A DNA stretch of 64,000 nucleotides from Rhodococcoides kyotonense. Lineage in GTDB: Bacteria > Actinomycetota > Actinomycetes > Mycobacteriales > Mycobacteriaceae. The notes under the pieces were generated by a model. The model worked only from the letters and a program-made list of their open reading frames with translations, did not search any database and was not told where the DNA came from. Positions 54,410 through 64,000 of the stretch are shown here, piece by piece (within the stretch, counting starts at the first letter, position 1; every line of letters begins with the position of its first letter). The stretch is from NCBI RefSeq assembly GCF_900188125.1, contig NZ_FZOW01000010.1, positions 62,001 to 126,000 of the forward strand. Reading direction: 5' to 3'. A program made the position numbers and the translations under genes.

Positions 54410-55747
54410 ATGGGCGACCGTGGATTCACCTCGACACAACTGGCCGCGCGGGCTGCCTATCTACTCCGTGGCAACGACCTCGGCACGATGACGAGTGCGG
54501 CGCCCCGCCTCTACCCCCACATGTGGAGTTGGGATGCGGCGTTCGTCTCCGTCGGGCTCGCACCGCTGAGCGTCGAGCGAGCCGTCGTCGAGCTCGATAC
54601 GTTGCTGTCGGCGCAGTGGAAGAACGGCATGATTCCGCACATCGTCTTCGCAAACGGCGTCGACGGGTACTTCCCCGGCCCAGCCCGTTGGGAGACAGGA
54701 CAGCTCGCCGCGCACGCGCCGACCGAGCCACAGACGTCGGGCATCACGCAGCCGCCGGTGCACGCGATCGCCGTCCAGCGGATTCTCGACCATTCCCGAC
54801 GCCACGGCCGCACGACGCGGGCCGTCGCCGAGGAGTTTCTCGATCGTCGCTGGGAGAACCTCGTCCGATGGCATCGCTGGCTCGCCGAAGCGCGCGACAT
54901 CGAGGACAACGGCCGCATCGCCCTGTTCCATGGGTGGGAATCGGGCATGGACAACTCGCCGCGCTGGGATGCGTCGTACAGGAATGTCGTTGCTGGAGTC
55001 ATGCCGCCATATGTGCGCGAGGACCATGCCGTCATCACGGACGCGTCGCAGCGTCCGACCAACAACGAATACGACCGGTACATCTGGCTCGTCGAAGAAA
55101 TGAAACATGCGGGGTACGACGACGCGGCCCTGGCGACGAAGATGAGCTTCGCGGTCGAGGATGTCTTCGTCAGCGCAGTGTTCGCGATGGCGTGCGACGT
55201 GTTGGCGACCATCGGCGAAGAGCATTCGAAACCCAATTCCGACGTCCGGGAACTCCGAGGCTGGGCCGAGAAGTTCCGCAAGGGCGTCATCGCGACGACG
55301 GACCAGCGCTCCGGCGCTGCCCGCGACTACGACCTGCGGGCCGGTCGCTGGATCTCCACGGACACCATCGCGATGTTCGCGCCCCTGCTGTGCGGCGGAT
55401 TGGCGCGGGAGCAGGAACGGACGCTGCTGCGCACGTTCGAGGGCACGAGATTCTGCGGGCATCCCGACCTGCGCTATGCGGTACCGCCGTCGACGTCTCC
55501 GGTCTCGCGGGACTTTCGGCCGCGCGAATACTGGCGCGGGCCGGTGTGGCCCGTCATCACGTGGCTGTTCTCGTGGGCGTTCTCGCGGCGCGGGTGGGCC
55601 GAACGATCGCTGAACCTGCGCGAGGAAGGGCTGCGCCAAGCGAGTGACGGAAGTTTCGCGGAGTACTACGAGCCGTTCACCGGCGAACCACTCGGGAGTA
55701 TGCAGCAGTCGTGGACGGCGGCGGCGGTTCTGGACTGGTTGGGCTGA
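54410..55747 (+). CDS. Glucosylglycerate hydrolase (GH63)
   Basis: Hydrolyses glucosylglycerate to glucose and glycerate; in mycobacteria it mobilises this osmolyte when nitrogen returns. 445 residues, the length of the Mycolicibacterium hassiacum enzyme. Asp181 in GMDNSPRWD and Glu418 in SFAEYYEP match the catalytic pair I recall for that enzyme (offset of one), and WSWDAAFVSVGL and RPTNNEYDRY are family motifs. ATG 54410 has no obvious Shine-Dalgarno; the open frame upstream overlaps the DinB start. Confidence 0.85.
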   Translation: MGDRGFTSTQLAARAAYLLRGNDLGTMTSAAPRLYPHMWSWDAAFVSVGLAPLSVERAVVELDTLLSAQWKNGMIPHIVFANGVDGYFPGPARWETGQLAAHAPTEPQTSGITQPPVHAIAVQRILDHSRRHGRTTRAVAEEFLDRRWENLVRWHRWLAEARDIEDNGRIALFHGWESGMDNSPRWDASYRNVVAGVMPPYVREDHAVITDASQRPTNNEYDRYIWLVEEMKHAGYDDAALATKMSFAVEDVFVSAVFAMACDVLATIGEEHSKPNSDVRELRGWAEKFRKGVIATTDQRSGAARDYDLRAGRWISTDTIAMFAPLLCGGLAREQERTLLRTFEGTRFCGHPDLRYAVPPSTSPVSRDFRPREYWRGPVWPVITWLFSWAFSRRGWAERSLNLREEGLRQASDGSFAEYYEPFTGEPLGSMQQSWTAAAVLDWLG

Positions 55748-55755
55748 GGCGGCTC

Positions 55756-55795
55756 GTGAGTGAAAATGTATAGCCCACTACACATTTTCACTCAC
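55756..55795. terminator. Hairpin with TAGCCCACTA centre
   Basis: GTGAGTGAAAATGT (55756-55769) pairs with ACATTTTCACTCAC (55782-55795), with TAG/CTA pairing at the centre. It follows the glucosylglycerate hydrolase gene. Its centre TAGCCCACTA is nearly the same as that of the next hairpin. Confidence 0.7.
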
Positions 55796-55851
55796 AAGGT
55801 CTGTGTAACTTCACCATTGAACCGACGCTCCCGGCTACTTATCGTCAGCCC

Positions 55852-56553
55852 GTGCCCATCAAACGCAGTGTTGCGACCGTCCTTCTCGCCAGTGCTTTCG
55901 TGATCGCGATGCCCGCGGCGGCGTCGGCGAACCCCGAAGGGCCCGATGTGTCGTCGTGGCAGCACATCGACGGCACCAAGATCGACTGGTTCCAGGTGCG
56001 CGAGTCCGGTCATGACTTCGCGATGGTCAAGGCCACCGAGGGGCTGAACTACGTCAACCCGTACTTCGTGCAGGACTGCCTGGTGATGCGGGCCGCAGGC
56101 GTCGCGCGCGGGGCGTATCACTACGCGGACGTCCGTGAGTCCCCCGAACTGCAGGCTGCGTTCTATTCGACCGTCGTGCTCGGCATCAACGGCCCGGGTG
56201 ACCTACCACCGGTGCTGGATCTCGAACACTCCCATGGTCTTTCGTCGCAGCAGCTGATCGACTGGACACATCGATACCTGAACACCGTGCAGGCGCTGAC
56301 GGGTCGTCAGCCGATCATCTACACCTACCCCAACTTCTGGCGCACGGCGATGGCCGACACTCACGAGTTCAACCGTTACCCGCTCTGGATCGCCGACTAC
56401 AACGACACCCTCGGCCCCCTTCCCGGCGGCTGGAGTCAGTGGATGTTCTGGCAGTACACCGACAACGGGCGCATCCCGGGGATCGTGGGGCCGACCGACA
56501 TCAACCGGTACAGCGGGTCCGGCGGGGATATCAGGCAGCTCGCGCGCTGGTAG
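55852..56553 (+). CDS. Secreted GH25 lysozyme
   Basis: Exported 1,4-beta-N-acetylmuramidase of 233 residues. Signal peptide about 1-27 (Ala-Ser-Ala). GH25 motifs: GPDVSSWQHIDG at the mature N-terminus, MVKATEGLNY, and the catalytic DLEHS with PPVLDLEHSHGL, then WIADYND and MFWQYTDNG. Likely role in peptidoglycan remodelling or lysis of other bacteria. GTG start at 55852, 10 nt after ACTTAT. Confidence 0.9.
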   Translation: MPIKRSVATVLLASAFVIAMPAAASANPEGPDVSSWQHIDGTKIDWFQVRESGHDFAMVKATEGLNYVNPYFVQDCLVMRAAGVARGAYHYADVRESPELQAAFYSTVVLGINGPGDLPPVLDLEHSHGLSSQQLIDWTHRYLNTVQALTGRQPIIYTYPNFWRTAMADTHEFNRYPLWIADYNDTLGPLPGGWSQWMFWQYTDNGRIPGIVGPTDINRYSGSGGDIRQLARW

Positions 56554-56564
56554 GCGGCTTCGCC

Positions 56565-56610
56565 CATGTGCATAGAAATACATAGCCCTCTATGTATTTC
56601 TATGCACATG
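56565..56610. terminator. Perfect 21-bp hairpin, TAGCCCTCTA centre
   Basis: 21-bp arms (56565-56585 and 56590-56610) are exact reverse complements around CCCT: CATGTGCATAGAAATACATAG and its complement. It is between the convergent GH25 and mycolyltransferase stops, and its last 4 bases precede the latter. Confidence 0.8.
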
Positions 56611-56612
56611 CG

Positions 56613-57596
56613 CTATGCGCCCAATGCCCGTGCCAGCGTCGGCCACGACGCCCGGAGCGCATCCTGCCAGTACATCCAAGAATGTGTGCCGGGAGACCCG
56701 AGGTCGAAGTCGGCGGGTATCCCCAGGTCGTCGAGGCGCTGTTGAAGCCGCATCGCGCAACTGTTGGTGACGGCCTCGATCACTCCCCCGACCACGATCT
56801 GGTTCGGCAACGGAGGTGACCCCGCAGGCCTGACGACGCCGGGCACCTCGTACGGCCCTGGCAGCCCCGTCGCGTTCGAGACGAACAGCTCCAGCCCGCG
56901 CAGCTTCTCGGCATTGACGTATGGATCGTGTTCGATCCAGCGCGGATCCGTGTCGGGCCCCCACATGTTATCGGTGTTCCCGCCGCCACGCGCCTCGACG
57001 ACCAGCCGAACGAAGTTGCGTGCCATGGGATCCGACGTCTGCGCACAACCGCTGTACGACGCCACCCCGCGGTACAAGCCAGGTGCCTGAATCGCGAGAT
57101 CGAGCACGGATCCCGCCGACATCGACAGACCTCCGATCGCGTTGACGCCGTTGGTATTCAGCGCGTCGTCGAGGACGGGCGGTAGTTCCTGCGTGAGGAA
57201 GGTCTGCCACTTGTTGCGTCCGAGCTTGGGGTCGTCGTGCTCCCAGTCGGTGTAGTAGGACAGATATCCGCCGACGGGAATGACGACGTTGACGTTCTTG
57301 TCGCCGAAGAAGTCGGCCATGTCGGTCTGCCGCAACCAGTTCGCGCCGTCCTCACCGCCGCCCGCGCCGTTGAGCATGTACAGCGTCGGCCGCGGTTCGG
57401 ACGTGTCCGCGGGCCTGAGGACCTGCAATTGGATGACGCGGTCCATCGACGGCGAGTAGACGAAGACGTCCCAGCGCCGCTCGTCGATCTTGTCGATGTG
57501 GTCGAGCGAGCCCGACGGTTCGGCGACCGCAGCAGCAGTCGGTAGCGAAAGCAGCACAGCCAGAACGACTATCGCAATGCGAGACAACCAGTTCAC
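56613..57596 (-). CDS. Antigen 85-type mycolyltransferase/esterase
   Basis: Transfers mycolic acids to trehalose or cell-wall arabinogalactan outside the membrane. 327 residues with a signal peptide about 1-25. Nucleophile Ser in GGLSMSAGS; active-site Glu in the WIEHDP region and His in [20 protein letters not shown] and [15 protein letters not shown] are Fbp features. GTG 57596 overlaps the NRPS stop as GTGA, so it is the downstream partner of the NRPS gene. Confidence 0.88.
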   Translation of the reverse strand: MNWLSRIAIVVLAVLLSLPTAAAVAEPSGSLDHIDKIDERRWDVFVYSPSMDRVIQLQVLRPADTSEPRPTLYMLNGAGGGEDGANWLRQTDMADFFGDKNVNVVIPVGGYLSYYTDWEHDDPKLGRNKWQTFLTQELPPVLDDALNTNGVNAIGGLSMSAGSVLDLAIQAPGLYRGVASYSGCAQTSDPMARNFVRLVVEARGGGNTDNMWGPDTDPRWIEHDPYVNAEKLRGLELFVSNATGLPGPYEVPGVVRPAGSPPLPNQIVVGGVIEAVTNSCAMRLQQRLDDLGIPADFDLGSPGTHSWMYWQDALRASWPTLARALGA

Positions 57597-60500
57597 TGTC
57601 CACCGACCTTCCGGGCGAGCCGCCGTGCAACGACGGGACCGTACGACGCCACCGCAGCGTCGGACATCATCTGCCAATGCGAGTGCTGCACAGAAACATT
57701 CGACAACTCACCGCGAACGTACGGGTGCCAGGTGGCCACACCGAGCCGCTCCTCGGCGCCCGCGCCGACGAACAACACATCACCGTCGTACACCCCTGGC
57801 TGGTGCCGAGCCGCCAACGAGTGATTGTGCCGCGCAGCGGCGAGTAGCCGTTCGGCATCCGCGCTGTCCACGACACCACCGACAAGTGACGGCAGTACAT
57901 CGAGCGAGATCACCTGATCGTCGATGTCGGGCAACGAGATTCCCACTGCGTCGAGTAGATCCGCGGCCGGCACATCGGTGTCCCAGTCGTTCGGCGACGT
58001 GGCATGACTGTCGAGCATGATCAACGACGCCACCTCCTTCCCCGCGGCCCGCAGGTGGACGGCCATCGCATGTGCGATCGTGCCACCGAGCGACCATCCG
58101 AGGAGGTGGACGGGGCCGTCAGGCGCAATCTTTTCGATCTCCTCGATGTAGCGCCGGGCCAATCCGTCGAGCGAATCGGGTAGCTCGGAGGGGCCGGGTG
58201 TCTGCAACCCGTAGATCGGGCCGTCCGTGTAGTTCTCGAAAATGGTGTAGCACCACGACAATCCGACGATCGGATGAATGCAGAACATCGGTGCCGACGT
58301 GCCCGTGGTTCTGATGGGAAACACGATGTCGAACGACGAACTCGCCGAACCACCCGAATCCAGCAGAGCCGCAACTGCACTCGCAGTGGGGTCGGTGAGT
58401 ACCGACTGCAGCGACAGCGACGTGCCGGTCTCGATCCGTAGCGCGGAGACGACGCGCATCGCGGTCAGCGACGTACCGCCGAGGGCGAAGAAGTCGTCGG
58501 CGATTCCGACCTTGTCCATGTCGAGTACCTTCGCGAATGCGCGTGTCACGATGTCTTCCGTTGCAGTGGTGGGCGGTTCGTAGACCCGAGCGGTGTGGTC
58601 GGGTGCGGGCAAAGCGGACACGTCCAACTTGCCGGTCGGTGTTCTCGGAACGGCGTCGATGGATACCACCGCTGACGGAATCATGTATCCCGGCAGCGTC
58701 TTTCGCAGGTGGCTGCGAGCGTCACCGGGTGACCCCAGCACATATGACACCAGAACGGTCTCACCGGACGGGCCAGGCCGCCCGAGGGTGACGGCGAAAT
58801 CCACGTCCGGATGGGTGGACAGGGCGGCGTCGATCTCGCCCAGTTCGATACGGAAGCCGCGAATCTTGACCTGCGTGTCACCACGGCCGATGTACCGTAG
58901 GCGCCCGTCCGGCGTGCACCGCACGATGTCGCCCGTCCGGTACATCCGCCCTGTGCCGAAGGGATTGGCGACGAACCGACTGGACGTCAGCCCTGCTCGC
59001 CCGTGATACCCACGCGCCAGCGCAGGACCGGCCACGTACAACTCCCCCGGGACGCCCGTCGGTACCGGTTTCAGATGGGCGTCGAGCACGAAGACATCGA
59101 AACCTGATACAGGCGAACCGATATCGACAGGTGAGTCGCCGTCAACCACGCCCAGCGTCGAAATATCCGTCGCTTCCGTCGGCCCGTATCCGTTGAGCAT
59201 CACCCGACCGGGCGCCCAGCGTGCCACCAACTCCGGGCTGCACGCCTCACCGCCGACGCAGACGACACGCAGCGTCTCCACCCTGTCGGGGTCGAGCGTG
59301 GACAGCGCGGACGGCGTCATCAACGCATGCGTGACGCCCTCTGCTCGAATCAGCTCTTCGAGTTCGTCACCACCGAGTATCTGCGTCGGCGACACGACCA
59401 ACGTCGCCGACGCAGACAACGCCGACACCATCTCTCCGACCGCCATGTCGAAGCTCGGCGACGCCGCGTGCAGGAAGCGCGAGCCCGACATCACTTGGTG
59501 CAGTGTCCGTCTCGATCCGGCCAGATTCGCGAGACCCCGATGGGAGACCACGACGCCCTTCGGTCGGCCCGTCGAGCCCGAGGTGTAGATCATGTAGGCG
59601 ATGTTGTCGAGGTGCGCCGGGTGCTCGGGACGAACGACCTTGCCCGACGCGTGCGCCAGGTCCCCGGCGGTCTCGGGGCCATCGAGTTCGAGCCATGTGA
59701 TTCCGTCCGGGAGTCCGGCACGGTACGACGCCAGAGTGATCCCCATGGCCGCATCCGAGTCGATGATCATGTGATCCAACCGATCTCGCGGATAGGTCGG
59801 GTCGACGGGAAGGTACGCGGCCCCGGTCTTCGTCACCGCCCAGACCGCGAGTACCGACTCCCACGACCGCGGCAGACCGAGCGCGACGACGGTTTCCGGC
59901 CCGATCCCGTACCCGAGGAGAACTCGCGCGAGCCTGTTCGACGCCTCGTCCGCCTCGCGGTAGGTGTAGCCGTGTCCGTTCCATCGGACGGCGACGCCGT
60001 CGGGGTTGCGGTGGACGGCTGCAGCGATCAGATTCGACAGTGTCTGTGGCTCGGAGGGTTCGGGTCCGCGAAGAGTTCCTTCCGATCCGGAGATCAGCTC
60101 GATGTCACCGACCGCACACCCCGGATTCTCCACCGCCGCATCGAGAATGGTCCGGAACATCGACGCGAACCGTTCGGCGGTACCGACGTCGAACAGGTCG
60201 GTGCTGTACCTGAGTGATCCGTGAATGCCGTCGGCGGTGTCGGTCAGCGTCAGCGCGAGATCGAATCGTGTGACCGAGGATTCGTACGGGAACTCCGACA
60301 CGGTGAGCCCGGGGAGTTCCAGTGTCGACGGACGTTCCGGCTCGTACGCGAGCAGCGTCTGGAACAGTGGTGAATGCGACGTCGACCGCGTGGGCGCCAC
60401 AGTCTGAACCACCTGCTCGAACGGAATGTCGCTGTGCGCCAACGCGTCGAGGTTCGTCTCGCGGACTCGACGAAGCAACTCCTCGAAGCTCTCACCGGCG

Positions 60501-63500
60501 CGATACTCGGTCCGAAATACGAGCGTCCCGACGAACATTCCGACGACGTCGTCGAGAGCGCCTGCGCCGCGGCCGGAAACCGTGGTGCCGACGGCGATGT
60601 CGGACGTTCCGGACACGCGCGCAAGCAGGATCGCGTACACGGCGTTCATCACCATGAACGCAGTTGCACCGTGACTGTGCGCGAGAGACCGTACGGCTGC
60701 AGCCTGGTCGGTCGAGAGGTCGAAACCGACCTGAGCTCCACGCTGTGACGCGACCGCGGGTCGAGGTCGGTCCGTCGGTAGCTCGAGCAGATCGGGTAGA
60801 CCGTCGAGACTTCGCCGCCAGTAGCCGAGCTGCTGGGATGCAACAGAATTCGGATCCTCGGGAGATCCGAGCGCAGCGCGCTGCCACACCGAGAAATCCG
60901 CGTACTGCACCGGTAGTGGATCCCACAGCGGTGGTGTCCCGAGCACGCGAGCGGAATAGGCCGCGACGACGTCTCGCGCCAGCGGGCCCATCGACATACC
61001 GTCGGCGGCGATGTGGTGAACGACGAGGACGAGCACGTGCTGGTCGATGCCGGTGTGCAGCAGAGCGCCCCGAACAGGTACCGCTGTAGTGACGTCGAAT
61101 CCGCGGGAGAGGATGCCGGATACGGCGACCAGGACACCGCGGTCATCCACAGCACGAGGCCGGAGGTCGAGATCGACGTCGGTCGCACCGAGAACCACCT
61201 GCTCCGGCTCGTCGACCACGGGGTACAGCGTGCGGAGCGATTCGTGGCGTTCGAGGACATCGTGCATGGCCAGGTTCAGCGCCTCGACATCCAGTCGGCC
61301 GGTGAGCCGTACCGCGAACGCGATGTTGTACGCAGGACTGTCCGGGGCCGCCTGATTGAGCAGAAGCAATCGAGTCTGCGCTGCGGACAACGGAATTCGA
61401 TCAGGTCGTGGAGCGGCGACCAACGGCGGCAACGACGACCGTTCCGCGGTGTCGACATGGGTCGCGAGACCGGCGACCGTCGGTGCCTCGAACAGTGCGC
61501 GTACTGCCAGGGTGATCCCTGCTCGTTCGTTGATCCGACCGATGACTCGGGTCGCTACGAGTGAGGTGCCGCCGAGATCGAAGAAGTCGTCGTCGGCACC
61601 GATTCTGTCGCGTTCGAACACGGCCGAGAACACCTCCGCGACGAGGATCTCGCTGTCCGTCCTGGGCGCGACATAGGCTGCGGTCGCGAAGACCGGCTGC
61701 GGCAGTGCCTTTCGGTCGATCTTGCCGGCAGTGGTGACGGGCACCGTGTCGATGACGGTAACCGCGCGCGGCACCATGTGAGACGGAAGGACCCGCCGCG
61801 CATGCTCGATCACGACGTCGGTGTCGAAGGGGCGCGCGGTGGGCACGACGTAGCTCACGACACTGTCGGAGTACACCGTCGACACAGCCTGCGCGACGCC
61901 CGGATGTCGGACGAGCACCGCGTCGATCTCACCGAGTTCGATGCGGAAGCCGCGGACTTTGACCTGGGCATCGGCGCGACCGAGGTACTCGAGCCCGGAT
62001 CCAGCGATACGGACACGGTCACCTGTGCGGTACATCCGGGCACCCGACGGCGCGGCGACGAACGACGCCGCGGTCAGCTGCGGATTGCCGTGATACCCGC
62101 GGGCGAGCGCGTCACCGGCGACGTACAACTCGCCGGCGACACCGAGGCCGACGGGGTGTAACCGTGCGTCGAGTACGTAGGCATCGAGACCCCGAGTCGG
62201 CCCACCGATGCGAACAGGGGCCGACGCGGTGAGTGGTCCGTCGAGTGTGGCGACGATCGTGGTCTCCGTCGGACCGTAGGCGTTGAACAGGGCCACCCGG
62301 TCGGCCCACGTGCGCACCAGTTCGGGGCCACAGGCATCTCCGCCGACGACGAGTACACGCAGGTGAGGCAGTGCGTCAGGGCCGAGTGTCATCGCCGCTG
62401 CAGGAGTGAGGAATGCGTGCGTGACGTCGGCCATGGCGGAGGCGAGTTCGGCGCCGCCGTAGATGTCGGGGTCGGCGATCACCATGGTGGATCCTGCGGC
62501 GAGTGCCATCAGCAGTTCGAGGATCGACGCGTCGAAACTCGACGACGCGAAATGCAGTGTGCGGCTGTCTCCGTCGAGGTGGAGCCGGTCGGCCAGCTCG
62601 TCCGTCAGAGCTGCAAGCCCAGAGTGCGTCACCGCGACGCCCTTGGGCACACCCGTCGATCCGGATGTGTAGATGGTGTAGGCGCGGTGCTCGGGGCGAA
62701 GAGGCGCGATCCGATCCGCGTCGGTGATCGCAGCGGAGGATCCCGTGTCGAGAGTGCGTGGACTGATCCATTCGATGCCACCGAGCCGAACCGAGTCCGA
62801 AATACCCAGTGACGCTCCGGAATCGGTCACCATGTGTTCGATTCGGCCCGACGGGTATCGCGGGTCGACGGGTACGAACGCAGCACCGGTCTTGGCGACG
62901 GCCCACACCATGACGATCGACATGGTGCTTCGAGGAACCGCGACGACGACGGACCTCTCGGGTCCGGCGCCGCGTGAGATCAACTCACGTGCAGCGCGAT
63001 TGGACCAGTCATCCAGCTCGGCGTAAGTCCAGGATTCTGCACCCTGAACCAGCGCAACATCCCCCGCGATCACCGCCTCGGTCATGATGTCCGGCAACGT
63101 TCTCTTCGCAAAGGCGGGTTCACCGTGCACCACGGACGGCCTCACCGAGCCGATGTCGCCCACGACGGTCGACGGATCAGCGAGCACCGTCGTCAGAATG
63201 TGCACGAACTGCTCGGCGAACCGCTCGACCGTGCTGCGATCGAACAGATCCGTTGCATACGTGAAGGTTCCGTCGAACGACGTGGAACCGATACCGACCT
63301 GAAGGTCGAACTTGGCGATCGGTGCGGCGATATCCATCGGTGCCACGGTCAGTCCCGGCAATTCCACTGCGGGGGTAGGCTCGTCGAGCGACAACATCAC
63401 CTGGAACAACGGATGGTGGGCGGTCGACCGTGCGGGTGTCAGTATCTCGACGAGACGGTCGAACGGCACATCCGCGTGCGCGTAGGCGGCGAGGTTCCGA

Positions 63501-64000
63501 TCACGGACTGCCACAAGCACATCGGAGAACGTCGCGGCCGGGTCGACGACGGTACGCAGTGTCAGCGTCCCGACGAACATCCCGACGAGATCGTCCAGTG
63601 ACTGTTCTCCGCGACCGGCGACCGGAGTACCCACTGTGATGTCGCGTTCGCCGGACAGCTGCGACAGAAGCACGGCCAGCGCGGTGTGCAGGACCATGAA
63701 CGGCGTGGTCTCGGTGCGCGTGGCGAATTCCGTGATCGATCGACGCAGACTCTCGGGCACGGAGAACGGCACCGTGTCACCCCGGTGTGAGAACACCGCC
63801 GGGGCCGACCTGTCCACAGGGAGTGCCAGCCTCTGCGGCACACCGTCGAGCTCCTCGGACCAGAAGGCGATCTGACGCGAAGCCAGAGACTCCGGGTCGT
63901 CCTCGGACCCCAGCCTGTCGCGCATCCACAGCGCGTAGTCCGCGTACTCCACCGGCAGCGAGCCCCACGACGGTAGGCCACCGTGAGCGCGAGAGCTGTA
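57593..64000 (-). CDS. Nonribosomal peptide synthetase (partial: C-A-T-C-A-T-TE)
   Basis: Modular synthetase whose 5' part lies outside the window; about 2135 residues are visible. In reading order: end of a C domain (to about 63150); A1 (about 63150-61700; SGSTGVPKG, pocket motif FDASILE); T1 with LGGTSL near 61570; C2 (about 61400-60050; HHIAADG near 61010); A2 (about 60040-58560; [16 protein letters not shown]); T2 LGGTSL near 58470; TE (GWSLGG near 58090). No epimerisation domain is seen. Pocket residues deduced by hand differ between A1 and A2, so two different amino acids are expected; I do not assign them. It ends coupled to the mycolyltransferase. Confidence 0.93.
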   Translation of the reverse strand, partial: YSSRAHGGLPSWGSLPVEYADYALWMRDRLGSEDDPESLASRQIAFWSEELDGVPQRLALPVDRSAPAVFSHRGDTVPFSVPESLRRSITEFATRTETTPFMVLHTALAVLLSQLSGERDITVGTPVAGRGEQSLDDLVGMFVGTLTLRTVVDPAATFSDVLVAVRDRNLAAYAHADVPFDRLVEILTPARSTAHHPLFQVMLSLDEPTPAVELPGLTVAPMDIAAPIAKFDLQVGIGSTSFDGTFTYATDLFDRSTVERFAEQFVHILTTVLADPSTVVGDIGSVRPSVVHGEPAFAKRTLPDIMTEAVIAGDVALVQGAESWTYAELDDWSNRAARELISRGAGPERSVVVAVPRSTMSIVMVWAVAKTGAAFVPVDPRYPSGRIEHMVTDSGASLGISDSVRLGGIEWISPRTLDTGSSAAITDADRIAPLRPEHRAYTIYTSGSTGVPKGVAVTHSGLAALTDELADRLHLDGDSRTLHFASSSFDASILELLMALAAGSTMVIADPDIYGGAELASAMADVTHAFLTPAAAMTLGPDALPHLRVLVVGGDACGPELVRTWADRVALFNAYGPTETTIVATLDGPLTASAPVRIGGPTRGLDAYVLDARLHPVGLGVAGELYVAGDALARGYHGNPQLTAASFVAAPSGARMYRTGDRVRIAGSGLEYLGRADAQVKVRGFRIELGEIDAVLVRHPGVAQAVSTVYSDSVVSYVVPTARPFDTDVVIEHARRVLPSHMVPRAVTVIDTVPVTTAGKIDRKALPQPVFATAAYVAPRTDSEILVAEVFSAVFERDRIGADDDFFDLGGTSLVATRVIGRINERAGITLAVRALFEAPTVAGLATHVDTAERSSLPPLVAAPRPDRIPLSAAQTRLLLLNQAAPDSPAYNIAFAVRLTGRLDVEALNLAMHDVLERHESLRTLYPVVDEPEQVVLGATDVDLDLRPRAVDDRGVLVAVSGILSRGFDVTTAVPVRGALLHTGIDQHVLVLVVHHIAADGMSMGPLARDVVAAYSARVLGTPPLWDPLPVQYADFSVWQRAALGSPEDPNSVASQQLGYWRRSLDGLPDLLELPTDRPRPAVASQRGAQVGFDLSTDQAAAVRSLAHSHGATAFMVMNAVYAILLARVSGTSDIAVGTTVSGRGAGALDDVVGMFVGTLVFRTEYRAGESFEELLRRVRETNLDALAHSDIPFEQVVQTVAPTRSTSHSPLFQTLLAYEPERPSTLELPGLTVSEFPYESSVTRFDLALTLTDTADGIHGSLRYSTDLFDVGTAERFASMFRTILDAAVENPGCAVGDIELISGSEGTLRGPEPSEPQTLSNLIAAAVHRNPDGVAVRWNGHGYTYREADEASNRLARVLLGYGIGPETVVALGLPRSWESVLAVWAVTKTGAAYLPVDPTYPRDRLDHMIIDSDAAMGITLASYRAGLPDGITWLELDGPETAGDLAHASGKVVRPEHPAHLDNIAYMIYTSGSTGRPKGVVVSHRGLANLAGSRRTLHQVMSGSRFLHAASPSFDMAVGEMVSALSASATLVVSPTQILGGDELEELIRAEGVTHALMTPSALSTLDPDRVETLRVVCVGGEACSPELVARWAPGRVMLNGYGPTEATDISTLGVVDGDSPVDIGSPVSGFDVFVLDAHLKPVPTGVPGELYVAGPALARGYHGRAGLTSSRFVANPFGTGRMYRTGDIVRCTPDGRLRYIGRGDTQVKIRGFRIELGEIDAALSTHPDVDFAVTLGRPGPSGETVLVSYVLGSPGDARSHLRKTLPGYMIPSAVVSIDAVPRTPTGKLDVSALPAPDHTARVYEPPTTATEDIVTRAFAKVLDMDKVGIADDFFALGGTSLTAMRVVSALRIETGTSLSLQSVLTDPTASAVAALLDSGGSASSSFDIVFPIRTTGTSAPMFCIHPIVGLSWCYTIFENYTDGPIYGLQTPGPSELPDSLDGLARRYIEEIEKIAPDGPVHLLGWSLGGTIAHAMAVHLRAAGKEVASLIMLDSHATSPNDWDTDVPAADLLDAVGISLPDIDDQVISLDVLPSLVGGVVDSADAERLLAAARHNHSLAARHQPGVYDGDVLFVGAGAEERLGVATWHPYVRGELSNVSVQHSHWQMMSDAAVASYGPVVARRLARKVGGQ

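Noticed and set aside
1..64000. Mobile elements, tRNA or rRNA genes
   Set aside because: I found no transposase, integrase, attachment site, or tRNA/rRNA-like sequence by reading; a covariance search could not be run.

Overview
The window is GC-rich, densely packed actinobacterial chromosome from a mycolic-acid-containing genus, most likely Rhodococcus or a close relative. The evidence is gene order and gene types: a NUDIX / DUF6049 / murJ-pseudokinase / sigM / anti-sigma / trxB block with pcnA divergent (the order seen around Mycobacterium tuberculosis Rv3907c-Rv3913), an MFS gene, yqgE and leuS (compare Rv0037c, Rv0038, Rv0041), an antigen-85-type mycolyltransferase and glucosylglycerate hydrolase. 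I saw no tRNA, rRNA, CRISPR array, transposase or phage gene, and no gene-free gap above about 300 bp.

Layout. 1-9.4 kb: minus-strand cell-envelope and redox block. 9.5-18.4 kb: pcnA, a secreted DUF4185 protein, an MFS exporter, an epimerase-like protein, an ABC-2 operon carrying its own XRE and TetR regulators, and yqgE. 18.4-30.9 kb: glutamate decarboxylase, SBF transporter with divergent LysR, a lipase, a GGDEF protein with an apparently non-canonical start, an SdpI/DUF1648 pair, leuS, a secretory lipase and an SDR. 31-40.4 kb: accessory stretch with a SARP-type regulator, an orphan FitA-like antitoxin, a stand-alone thioesterase, a MntA/HepT toxin-antitoxin pair, an SGNH hydrolase, azlCD with a divergent Lrp regulator, an MFS/LysR pair and a glutaminase. 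Four copies of a dispersed intergenic palindromic element lie in this stretch and just after it.

40.5-52 kb is the most interesting region: two divergent operons sharing a central control region. Leftward: HyuA, HyuB with a fused Cys-rich domain, an aryl-acid AMP ligase, a salicylyl-CoA-hydroxylase-like flavoprotein and a TetR regulator. Rightward: a maleate isomerase with both catalytic cysteines, a VOC protein, an 81-residue unknown and an alpha/beta hydrolase. The two promoters contain nearly the same -35/operator/-10 sequence, so both arms are probably co-regulated. I infer an undescribed route that degrades an aromatic or N-heterocyclic acid or ketone to maleate and then fumarate.

52-64 kb: small enzymes (PPOX-like, GNAT, SDR, DinB), glucosylglycerate hydrolase, GH25 lysozyme, then a mycolyltransferase translationally coupled to the end of an NRPS gene (at least C-A-T-C-A-T-TE) that runs off the right edge. 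Several intergenic gaps carry long, near-perfect hairpins, some sharing sequence, which look like bidirectional terminators or dispersed palindromes. Many genes have a -10-like hexamer 5-7 nt before the start codon and no Shine-Dalgarno, implying leaderless mRNAs.
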